Source: Pedobacter sp. KBW06 (GTDB lineage: Bacteria > Bacteroidota > Bacteroidia > Sphingobacteriales > Sphingobacteriaceae). Taken from it: 64,000 bases of DNA. Numbering within the stretch: the first letter of the stretch is position 1; the number at the start of each line of letters is the position of its first letter. Location of the stretch: NCBI RefSeq assembly GCF_003852525.1, contig NZ_QAJL01000003.1:551343-615342 (forward strand). Reading direction: 5' to 3'. A model generated the notes under the pieces. The model searched no databases and was not told the DNA's origin. It was given only the letters and a program-made list of their open reading frames with translations. Below, piece after piece: positions 18,719-26,230 of this stretch. The position numbers were made by a program, and so were the translations under genes.

Positions 18719-18916
18719 CACTTAAATTTAAGTATAGCATTTGCAGCTACAAAAGAAACAAGATCGGTGAGTGATTCGGTGAGTCAATAATCACAAACCT
18801 CTTCGACACCATATTAAAGCGGGATTTTAACCGTGGGTACAGTTCCCCCACTCTCCGCTAAATGGTGATCAAAGCCATATAAAAAGCCTGCAAATCATAC
18901 GATAGCAGGCTTTTTG
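18719..18916 (+). repeat. Island direct repeat, copy 1 (integrase tail + att + terminator)
   Basis: About 198 bases shared with 20792-20990. In order it holds a frame reading AFAATKETRSVSDSVSQ and then TAA, which looks like the last codons of an integrase; the copy of the tRNA-Ser 3' end (core 18844-18858); and a hairpin terminator (18881-18915). The preceding body of the putative integrase is absent. Inferred to be a former junction of an integrated element. Confidence 0.65.
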
Positions 18917-18967
18917 CATTTTAGAGGTACCCAAAACATGCCCCGTTTCCCATCCTGTAGCTGAGCG

Positions 18968-19008
18968 ATTCGGTGAGTAGTTTTGGAAATTGAAATGACT
19001 CACCGAAT
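18968..19008. repeat. Inverted repeat ATTCGGTGAGT / ACTCACCGAAT
   Basis: Perfect 11-base arms (18968-18978 and 18998-19008) separated by 19 bases. The left arm repeats part of the GTGATTCGGTGAGTC motif in the two island repeats. It could be a protein-binding or recombination site of the lost element. Confidence 0.45.
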
Positions 19009-19053
19009 TTCGTATATCTATTTGATATACAACCATCCAAACGATAAGGTATA

Positions 19054-19287
19054 CTAAACATCGCGCATCATGTTTTCAATATCAGACACACTCATAGCTT
19101 TTGCATGCAGCGATACGATTACTTTTTCAACCCCGTCAATCATGTTATGTTGTTTGGGAACAATAATTGGGTTGAAAGAACCATCTCGATCCCTGGGGAC
19201 CTGAATAGCCATGTCACCTTGATCACTGTGAACTTTTTTCTTCGTGTGATTTACCGAGATCATCCAAGTAGTGAATGTTATACACAT
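19054..19287 (-). pseudogene. IS256-type transposase fragment
   Basis: A 77-residue frame contains VHSDQGDMAIQVPRDRDGSF, then IIVPKQ, and ends in a segment with VEKVIVSLHAKAMSVSDIE. These match the conserved N-terminal part of IS256/Mutator transposases (EVPRDRnGsFeP.iv.k..., ek.IisLYakGMsvrDI). Intact enzymes have about 400 residues, and here the catalytic DDE domain is missing, with a stop right after the motif. It is a dead relic between the island repeats. Confidence 0.75.
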
Positions 19288-19343
19288 TTAATTGCTGTTA
19301 TTATACGCTTCAACAAGGAAGCGCTACGACGGGATCAATTATT

Positions 19344-20318
19344 TTATTTTCCTAAAAAAGACTCAAGTTCTGCTACAATTCGTTTAGATTGTGTATGATG
19401 TAGATAATGAGAACCAGGCAATAAGATTAGTTTTCCCTTATCCACGCTGTTGGCTTGCGCTTGATGCAGTTCTGTCCAGCCTTTGACAGCTGAGTTTTCG
19501 TCTGCAAATAATAAAACCGGTAAATCCTTCGGGAAAGATAATTTTTGAGCATCTTTAAAACTATTACTTAATGAAGTTGCTTCTCTGTGCAAAGTATTGT
19601 TTCCGGTTACTTTCATCGTAATCATGTGTTCTTGTTCAAAACGGTGTACTTCTGATTCTTCTTTAGGTTTTTCATTTCCAAAAAATTTTAAAAATGCACG
19701 CATTACACCTACTTTGGCTAAAAAATCCATAGGTGCCGAATTATAACCCGGCCAAGGTTGTGTTGGCACACTGGTATCAATACCTACAAATGCGATTGCT
19801 TTACCTGGATAATTGTTAATGTATGCTAAGCTGTAAAGTCCAGCAATGGAATGCCCCATTAATATAAAACGATTAAGATTTAATTGTTTCACAACTTCAT
19901 GGATTTCTTCCGACATATTATTCAAACTGCGTTCACGATTTGTTTCACTACTCAATCCATAACCAAAAGGTTCAATCGTGATCACTGTATACTTTTTGTC
20001 TAATTCTCTGATTAATGGTTCAAAATCTAATCTTGGGCTTGCCGTTCCAAATCCGGTGAGTAACACAACCGTGTCCGGATCATGGCCATCTATTGTAATA
20101 TTCATTGTACCGTCAAAAATTTTTATTTTTTGACCATAATCTTCAATTTTATCAGCTTCGATGCTTGAATTGACTTGATGAATCAGGAATGTCGTGATGA
20201 GTAGGATAGCGATTATGGCTACAGTTCCTATGATTGTTTTTAAAAATATTTTTGATATTCTCATTATGAGCGAAGGACGGTTTTTATCCATTTTTTTAAT
20301 TTCGGTATTATTTTGCAA
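19344..20318 (-). CDS. Alpha/beta hydrolase, membrane-anchored
   Basis: The 324-residue protein has an N-terminal membrane helix (about 28-47) that probably anchors it with the hydrolase domain outside the cytoplasm. The nucleophile elbow is GHSIAG (Ser157), the oxyanion region is LLTGFGTASP, and the catalytic His lies in GSHYLHHTQS near the C-terminus. Substrate unknown; such proteins are esterases, haloperoxidase-like enzymes or peptidases. It is cargo between the two island repeats, with transposase relics on both sides. ATGs within the first 20 codons leave the exact start open. Confidence 0.85.
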   Translation of the reverse strand: MQNNTEIKKMDKNRPSLIMRISKIFLKTIIGTVAIIAILLITTFLIHQVNSSIEADKIEDYGQKIKIFDGTMNITIDGHDPDTVVLLTGFGTASPRLDFEPLIRELDKKYTVITIEPFGYGLSSETNRERSLNNMSEEIHEVVKQLNLNRFILMGHSIAGLYSLAYINNYPGKAIAFVGIDTSVPTQPWPGYNSAPMDFLAKVGVMRAFLKFFGNEKPKEESEVHRFEQEHMITMKVTGNNTLHREATSLSNSFKDAQKLSFPKDLPVLLFADENSAVKGWTELHQAQANSVDKGKLILLPGSHYLHHTQSKRIVAELESFLGK

Positions 20319-20461
20319 GATTACAGCTTCAATATTTAATCACTTGGGCATTTCGGAATGTTGATGCCAGTGTTTTCGGTCAACCTATGCCAATTATAAG
20401 ATCATACAAATTTATAAAAAATACTGCGATTACTCCTGCTCTTAGTTCTTGCGCTTTCATT

Positions 20462-20660
20462 GCTACCACTTAATAAAAATTTCTGTAAATTTGTATTAAG
20501 TTAATACTGTGCTTACGACAGATCTCGGCGATAGAATTCTCTGCACGTAGCGCTTGCATCACGATCAAAATTTCTATTCTGCAGTGAAGATTCTTCGGGT
20601 ACTGCGACGTACATTCTTGATAAAATTTTCGGGGATTGTTTTTTTTGGTCTTCCCATAAT
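20462..20660 (-). pseudogene. IS3-type transposase OrfA relic
   Basis: On the minus strand a start MGRPKK lies in one frame. The next part lies in another frame and reads ILIVMQALRAENSIAEICRK and HSINLIQIY before a stop. This is the helix-turn-helix of IS3-family OrfA (IVLEAlRGEnSIAELCRKHGI...YYrW). A frameshift, internal stops and the lack of OrfB show it is dead. It is too broken to show up as an open reading frame of normal length. Confidence 0.65.
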
Positions 20661-20791
20661 GATTAAAGTTATTTTTTTTTAGGAAAACACTTTATTAGTT
20701 TTTAATGGATTATGTCCAAAAGACAAACTTTCTGGGCATAAAATTTCTGCGACCTATCATGTTGGAGAAGATTTTTGTTTTAAAATATTTA

Positions 20792-20990
20792 CACCTAAAT
20801 TTATTATACAGCATTTGCAGCTATAAAAGATACTAAGATCGGTGAGTGATTCGGTGAGTCACCAATCTCTACCCCTAGATACAATACTTTAAAGCGGGAT
20901 TTTAACCGTGGGTACAGTTCCCCCACTCTCCGCTAAATGGTGATCAAAGCCATACAAAAAGCCTGGAATCATAAGATTTCAGGCTTTTTT
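20792..20990 (+). repeat. Island direct repeat, copy 2
   Basis: Second copy of the repeat at 18719-18916. It has the same GATCGGTGAGTGATTCGG block, the tRNA-Ser 3'-end core (20919-20933) and a terminator (20955-20990). The putative integrase tail is frameshifted here by single-base insertions relative to copy 1, so this copy looks older or under no constraint. The terminator half is closer to the one after the intact tRNA-Ser than copy 1 is. Confidence 0.65.
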
Positions 20991-21169
20991 GTTTTCATCG
21001 AATATTAAAATTTCCATAAAACCAGTAAGTGATTCGGGGGCTACGCTGAAGGCTTTGCACAAAAAAATCCGGTGCAGGTTTGGTTGTATTTGCAGATTAT
21101 ATTTGGGCCTCTACAATTGAAATTTTGTTAAAATTAGATTAACTTGGTATTATAATTTTTAACAAAGTC

Positions 21170-21268
21170 ATGTCTCAAATTAAGCCCTCAATACTGCTTT
21201 TTCTTTATTTGGCATCATTATGTGGTTGTAATTATACCCGGGACGACAAACAAAAAACTATCCAATAA
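21170..21268 (+). other. Lipoprotein signal-peptide ORF ended by in-frame TAA
   Basis: A 32-codon frame (MSQIKPSILLFLYLASLCGC..) is a textbook lipoprotein signal peptide with Cys20 as the likely lipidated residue. It ends at TAA 21266-21268. The reading frame then continues without another stop into the next gene, whose first ATG is only 6 codons further on. The two parts are therefore probably one lipoprotein gene interrupted by a nonsense codon, unless it is a sequencing error or read through. Confidence 0.6.
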
Positions 21269-21286
21269 ACTGTCCAGCAACCAAAA

Positions 21287-21883
21287 ATGATCAAGAAATT
21301 AAGTACCGAAGAGTTAATAGAGAAATTACAGGAAACTGGTTATTTCGATTACACACCAGCTCATCAATTAAATCTACTGAAGGATTCCATAAGGATAAAT
21401 CTGGATAAGGAGGGCTTTCTGACAACGTTTAACCAAAACCCACCCTATCAGTCTTTTGATATGAGGTTTTACAATATTGGAGATGGAGAAGAATTATACG
21501 AAGAAAACGGCGTGATTTCATTGATCAATGAAATGCAGCCACTTTTAAAGAAGATAGGACTTCAATTAAATTACGCTGATGACAGTTATGTTGGAAATAC
21601 CCATACTATTGTTGTTAACGGTCGTCAATATCTTATGGCGCAGGGAAGTCCGCTCATGTGGGGAGAAACGATTGTTCAGTTTGCTGAAATGATCAATGCC
21701 GAATTGGAACTCCATAAATCCAAAGAAAAGGTTTATATCCTCGACAAGGGAAGTTACTACCTGGTTTTTCTAACTGAGGAGCAATATGAACTCATAAATA
21801 ACACAGTACAGCCTAATCAGCGGATTTTAAGAATTAACGACTGGGTTGCAAAAATACTCGAGGAGCTGAAGGGGCTTTTTTAG
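21287..21883 (+). CDS. Uncharacterised protein (likely body of a disrupted lipoprotein)
   Basis: The 198-residue protein reads as a soluble mixed alpha/beta domain (e.g. NTHTIVVNGRQYLMAQGSP), with no family that I recognise. As it stands it lacks a signal peptide, but the upstream in-frame segment from 21170 supplies one, separated by a single TAA. If the product starts at this ATG it would stay in the cytoplasm. It lies just outside the tRNA-Ser island. Confidence 0.6.
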   Translation: MIKKLSTEELIEKLQETGYFDYTPAHQLNLLKDSIRINLDKEGFLTTFNQNPPYQSFDMRFYNIGDGEELYEENGVISLINEMQPLLKKIGLQLNYADDSYVGNTHTIVVNGRQYLMAQGSPLMWGETIVQFAEMINAELELHKSKEKVYILDKGSYYLVFLTEEQYELINNTVQPNQRILRINDWVAKILEELKGLF

Positions 21884-21998
21884 GATCATATTTAATTTCC
21901 TGCACATTTTCATACCTGGCTTTATAACGGATTATTTGCCCTGGACATCCCGGCGCTGTTACCGGTACTTCTCATTTCAAAGGCGTTTATATTCGTCC

Positions 21999-22376
21999 TC
22001 AAGATTGTTTTCGCATGCTTTGCTTCACTTTTTCCCTGTGCTGTTCACCCCAGGCACTTAATTCAGCGATCACGCTTTTTAACGTTCCGCTATACTCAGT
22101 CGCCTCATAAAAAATACTAACAGGAGTAGTCGGATATACCTTACGTGTAATAAAGTCATTCAATTCCAAATCTTTCAGTTCTTTAGCCAATACCTTGGAG
22201 GATATGCCGGTGACTTCATGCTGAATCTCGTTAAAACGTTTTGATGATTGTACCAGGCAAAGGATCACAGCCAGCTTCCATTTCCCATTAATGACATACA
22301 GCGCGTCAAGTACGTTTTTGAGCGAGCCTTCGCATTCCTCAACGCCAGGAAGCTGCTCATTTACAATCATTTTCAT
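21999..22376 (-). CDS. HxlR family transcriptional regulator
   Basis: The 125-residue protein is a winged helix of the HxlR type: GKWKLAVILCL, then KRFNEIQHEVTGISSKVLAKELKDLE and the C-terminal ELSAWGEQH. Such regulators (YodB, HypR) sense electrophiles or oxidants and repress reductases. It has an N-terminal Cys (VEECEG, near residue 15), a position compatible with redox sensing. It diverges from an azoreductase gene, the usual pairing, and an inverted repeat lies between the two. Confidence 0.9.
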   Translation of the reverse strand: MKMIVNEQLPGVEECEGSLKNVLDALYVINGKWKLAVILCLVQSSKRFNEIQHEVTGISSKVLAKELKDLELNDFITRKVYPTTPVSIFYEATEYSGTLKSVIAELSAWGEQHREKVKQSMRKQS

Positions 22377-22391
22377 AAAGCAAATATAATC

Positions 22392-22427
22392 ACTTACCTG
22401 AATGTAACCGCTTTCCTTTGGGTAAGT
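22392..22427. promoter_or_regulatory. Candidate HxlR operator
   Basis: ACTTACC (22392-22398) and GGTAAGT (22421-22427) form an inverted repeat between the divergent hxlR-like and azoR-like genes. A -7 box TACTTTTG for the azoreductase gene lies at 22454-22461. Binding here would cover both promoters. Confidence 0.5.
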
Positions 22428-22498
22428 AAGGACTTTTGATCACCTGGCAACCATACTTTTGCTGTTAATCGATAAGGTTATAAACAAGTAAAATTATT

Positions 22499-23101
22499 AT
22501 GAAACACATCCTTCATTTAAAATCAAGCATACAAGGTAAAGAGTCGTACAGCATTAAGCTGGGGCAAGCTATTGTCGAAAAAGTTCAGGACAAGTATCCT
22601 GATAGTACATTGGAAGAATTAAACCTGGTCGACATAGACATTCCGCACCTTAACCCTGCTGTGCTTCGTACATTTTTTATTCCCGGAGATCAGCTGACAG
22701 CGGAAGAAAAAGAAACTATTCGCCTTTCTGATGAGATGGTTAAACAATTATTGACTGCAGACATCATTGTCATTGGTGCGCCGCTGATCAACTTTACGAT
22801 TCCCACAGTGTTAAAGGCCTGGATTGATCATATTACCAGGGCCGGAATAACTTTTGGATATGGCGAAAATGGTCCTGTTGGAAAAGTAACTGGAAAAAAA
22901 ATTTATGTGGCAATGTCGTCCGGTGGTGTTTATTCACAAGGTCCTGGTAAAGCCAACGACTTTGTTGCTCCTTATTTAAAAGCTTTTCTTGGGTTTCTGG
23001 GCATGACAGATCTGACTATATTCCGCGCCGAAGGACTCAAAGTACCTGAAGTAAAAGAACATGCAATGGAGAAAGCAATTAATAGCATAAGGGTAGATTA
23101 A
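22499..23101 (+). CDS. azoR: FMN-dependent NADH-azoreductase
   Basis: The 200-residue flavodoxin-fold protein matches the AzoR family over its whole length: an FMN phosphate-binding N-terminal segment (HLKSSIQGKESYSIKLG), GAPLINFTIPTVLKAWIDHI around residue 98, and SSGGVYSQGPGKANDFVAPYLKAFLGFLGM. These enzymes reduce quinones and azo dyes with NAD(P)H and protect against electrophiles. It is divergent from the HxlR regulator, which probably represses it until an electrophile is present. Confidence 0.9.
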   Translation: MKHILHLKSSIQGKESYSIKLGQAIVEKVQDKYPDSTLEELNLVDIDIPHLNPAVLRTFFIPGDQLTAEEKETIRLSDEMVKQLLTADIIVIGAPLINFTIPTVLKAWIDHITRAGITFGYGENGPVGKVTGKKIYVAMSSGGVYSQGPGKANDFVAPYLKAFLGFLGMTDLTIFRAEGLKVPEVKEHAMEKAINSIRVD

Positions 23102-23354
23102 AATCTGACACGGTCACTCTGGTAACCGTAAAACTCCTGTTTCAGGAAACACAATTGTATTTACGGATCCAGTGATCAGATTTAGTTTTTAGACCACTGA
23201 CAAAACTTTTGATGGCAAATATTGTGTCTGCACTGAAAGTTTCCTTCGTGGAGCAAGTAAACTATCTCTGAATAACTGGTCCGTTTTTAAATACAAAAAA
23301 TCAAATATCAGACTGATATTGGGCAGGTATCAGTAAATTGGTTCAAAAATCCAA

Positions 23355-24296
23355 CTAATAAGTAACCCTGGGAAAATCCAGACGTGCTTTAACAAGCTCA
23401 TTTTCCCATTGGGTTTTCCAGCCAAAAGCAGTTGTAGCCATTACCTTTAAATCGGTCCTGGCAGCGCCACTGGAAAAGTGAATGTATTCACCCCAATTCA
23501 TCTTTCTTGTATATTTGTTATTGCTGTCCTTAGGGAAATTATCTGCAAGCAATTTAAAGAAATCTACCAGCACCCTTGTTTTTCCATAATTGTTATACCA
23601 GGGGAACAACCAGTCTTTAAACCAATAACTATTTGCGGCAGGGAAAGTTTCTTTTCCATTCACTATTTTATCATACCATCTTTGAGCTTCTTCTGGCATC
23701 TTTAAGCCAAGATAAACATCATATTGATAGATTTCCGAAAACTTACTATCGCCCCAGATACCATTTGGATAAGCACCAAATCCAGGTGAACCTTTTGTAT
23801 CAAAAGTAGCAGATTCGACAATATGGAATACCTCATGAGTAGGAACATCTATGTTACCTGCCTGTGTTAACCATGGCCCTGGCCCGCAATCAATTACATT
23901 TCTAAAGTCATGTGCCGAGTTAAAATAATAATCGGGATGTCCGCCGCTATATTTATTGGTATGAAACACAGCATACAATCTGGTATCAGGTCCATGCCCC
24001 CCATAGGTTTTCTTCGTGTATCGCCACACATCTCCGACATATTTAAAAGGCCAGGTAATGGATTTGTCTACATCTCCATCATAATAAACAGCAAGGTCAT
24101 CATCATAAAACACTCTGGTAAGGTCTTGAGTATGATCAAACCAATGTTCCTTCCATGTTTTAGGAGGTGCACCTGCGGGATCTGGAACTACCACAGCAGT
24201 TGGAGCAGTTGAAGGACCGATATTTTTTCTTGAGCATTGTGTCAGCGCTAATGTCAGGGACAACAAAGCCGGTAAAAGGATTAATCTATTCATCAT
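23355..24296 (-). CDS. Lipoprotein with HExxH metallopeptidase-like motif
   Basis: The 313-residue protein has a lipoprotein signal peptide ending in LTQC (Cys21) and a Pro/Ala-rich linker. The core contains VPTHEVFHIVES, so His154, Glu155 and His158 form an HExxH zinc site. The surrounding Trp/Tyr-rich sequence (YYFNSAHDFRNVIDCGPGPW) suggests an extracellular enzyme or binding protein on the cell surface. It lies downstream of SusD but behind a strong palindromic terminator, so it is probably transcribed separately. I cannot name the peptidase family, and activity is inferred from the motif only. Confidence 0.65.
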   Translation of the reverse strand: MMNRLILLPALLSLTLALTQCSRKNIGPSTAPTAVVVPDPAGAPPKTWKEHWFDHTQDLTRVFYDDDLAVYYDGDVDKSITWPFKYVGDVWRYTKKTYGGHGPDTRLYAVFHTNKYSGGHPDYYFNSAHDFRNVIDCGPGPWLTQAGNIDVPTHEVFHIVESATFDTKGSPGFGAYPNGIWGDSKFSEIYQYDVYLGLKMPEEAQRWYDKIVNGKETFPAANSYWFKDWLFPWYNNYGKTRVLVDFFKLLADNFPKDSNNKYTRKMNWGEYIHFSSGAARTDLKVMATTAFGWKTQWENELVKARLDFPRVTY

Positions 24297-24369
24297 AAAT
24301 GATTATTAACTTAATTGTTGTGAGAGAATGACCAGCAGTTGATCCGTAACTGTCGGAAATTTGATCAAT

Positions 24370-24407
24370 AACAAACTGAGGTTGTATGCATACAACCTCA
24401 GTTTGTT
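24370..24407. terminator. 38-base perfect palindromic terminator after susD
   Basis: A perfect, loopless palindrome centred on ATGCAT with 19-base arms lies 3 bases beyond the SusD stop codon. It ends in A/T-rich sequence on both sides and should stop transcription in either direction. Confidence 0.75.
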
Positions 24408-24410
24408 TAA

Positions 24411-26225
24411 TTACCAGCCAGTGTTCTGAATAACTAAAGGCACTTTCTGCACCTCCCCATTAGGGATTGGCCACAGGTAATGTTTCTTTTCAAATACCCT
24501 GGATTCTTGCTGCACTATAGTATAAAATCCGGTTGCTGCATTTCTGCCGATATCCAGTCCGAGGATGGTTCTGTCAGTAGTCTCTGCAATTTTCCATCTT
24601 CTGGTGTCAAAATAGCGGTGCGATTCGAAAGCCAGTTCAATCCTTCTTTCTCTTCTGATCGCGTCACGCATATCCGTTGGCACCGGGAGCATACCTGCGG
24701 CTGAGCCATATTGAGGAATTCCTGCACGTTCCCTGATCAGGTTCAGATAGATCAATACATCCGGATCGGCAGGATTGGCTTCGTAAGCTGCTTCTGCATA
24801 ATCCAGGTAAATCTCTGCAAGACGGATCATGATGGCTGTTCTCCCTCCATCACCGCTCAGGCCACGGTTTTTACGCTGTGTATAGCCTGTAGAAGAGTAA
24901 TCGTTATTACTAATGCCCCCGCGACCGGCATTTCCATTGAATTCAAAGTTAGTAACCAATGTGGTGTTCGGATTGATCCACTTACGATTTGTATAAGTAA
25001 TGCCTACATAGAAGCGGGGCTCTCTGTTCACATACATATTGTGTACTGATCTTACTGCATTGTCGTCTGGTGCCTGGAAGTTGGTAAAACCAGTTCGGGT
25101 GTATCCGGAGGAGTTGTCGTCGGTAGGCTTGCCATTGGCCATGAAATAAGCCTCAACCAATTGATGAGAAGCAGAAAGAAATGAACCTCCTTTATCACTT
25201 CCGGATCCATTACTATGGTTTGGTGTCATGTTGTACTGTAAATTTGTGACATCCGCATTTGGTTTCGCTAAGATGACCTCGGTATTCCAGTCTGTCAACA
25301 TAACGTCCCTGCAGGCTACGAAGGCATTATTAAAGACAGAAGGAGCGGTAGGATGTACTTTTTTGAACAGAATAAAGTTTGGATAAGTGGTTATAAAAGA
25401 CTTTGCCGCTGCTGCTGCACGTGACCATTTAGCTACGCTATAGGTCTGACTGATCAATTGTTTTCCGTCTTTGTTAACGAGGGTAGCATAATCTGTGTTG
25501 CCATTGAATAAGGGACTTGCTGCAGTCAGCAATACCTGAACCTTATAGGCGTGTATAACCGCTTTATTGATGCGGCCATAATCTTCGTTGGCAGAAGGTA
25601 ATGCAGGAAGACCTTCAGCTGCAGCATCAAGTTCAGTAACGATGTAGTCGACGCACTCATCAAATGAACTTCTTGGAATACTAATAGTTTCAATTGGTGC
25701 ATCTGCAGGGATTGGATTATTCCCAAGGAGCACTACCGGGCCATATTGACGAAGCAGGTAGTAATAATAAATAGCCCTGAGTGCTCTTGCCTCATTTTTA
25801 TAACGGTTGATGTAATCTGTTCCGCTAATGTTACAGTCCGTACATTTATCAATGTTTGCGATGAAATTACTGGAAGCCTGGATTCCCCTGTAGTACAATT
25901 GCCAGATGGTGTTTACCTGCCCTGTTGTTGCATCCCAGTTACCGCTGTTCAGGTTATTGGAGAAACTACTTGGCAAAGTATAATCAGCTTCATCAGAAGC
26001 ACCTGTCCATGGTCCGGCAGTGTATCCATTTGCCGGGAAACGCTGTTGCATTTCATCTGGTAATGTAGAGTATACGTTAGCCAGCAACCTGTCTACTGTT
26101 GATTTGGTGGCAAAAGATTCATCAAAAGTCAGCCTGTCATCTGGTACCTGGTTCAAAAACTTTTTGCATCCATAATTACCTGAGAGGAATAAGACAGCCA
26201 GGATGTATATATATATCTTCTTCAT
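24411..26225 (-). CDS. RagB/SusD family nutrient uptake lipoprotein
   Basis: The 604-residue protein has a lipoprotein signal (LSGNYGC, Cys20) followed by the SusD start pattern KKFLNQVPDDRLTFDESF. It contains the SusD-like helical region (ARALRAIYYYYLLRQYGPVVLL) and the C-terminal RagB part (RRERRIELAFESHRYFDTRRW). It sits on the outer surface as the lid of the SusC transporter and captures a glycan or peptide ligand. It follows SusC by 5 bases. No glycosidase is in the same operon, so the ligand cannot be deduced. Confidence 0.95.
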   Translation of the reverse strand: MKKIYIYILAVLFLSGNYGCKKFLNQVPDDRLTFDESFATKSTVDRLLANVYSTLPDEMQQRFPANGYTAGPWTGASDEADYTLPSSFSNNLNSGNWDATTGQVNTIWQLYYRGIQASSNFIANIDKCTDCNISGTDYINRYKNEARALRAIYYYYLLRQYGPVVLLGNNPIPADAPIETISIPRSSFDECVDYIVTELDAAAEGLPALPSANEDYGRINKAVIHAYKVQVLLTAASPLFNGNTDYATLVNKDGKQLISQTYSVAKWSRAAAAAKSFITTYPNFILFKKVHPTAPSVFNNAFVACRDVMLTDWNTEVILAKPNADVTNLQYNMTPNHSNGSGSDKGGSFLSASHQLVEAYFMANGKPTDDNSSGYTRTGFTNFQAPDDNAVRSVHNMYVNREPRFYVGITYTNRKWINPNTTLVTNFEFNGNAGRGGISNNDYSSTGYTQRKNRGLSGDGGRTAIMIRLAEIYLDYAEAAYEANPADPDVLIYLNLIRERAGIPQYGSAAGMLPVPTDMRDAIRRERRIELAFESHRYFDTRRWKIAETTDRTILGLDIGRNAATGFYTIVQQESRVFEKKHYLWPIPNGEVQKVPLVIQNTGW

Positions 26226-26230
26226 ATTGA

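Noticed and set aside
19105..19398. 97-codon plus-strand frame near the IS256 relic
   Set aside because: It is the reverse of the IS256 transposase fragment and the hydrolase 3' end; no independent coding signal.
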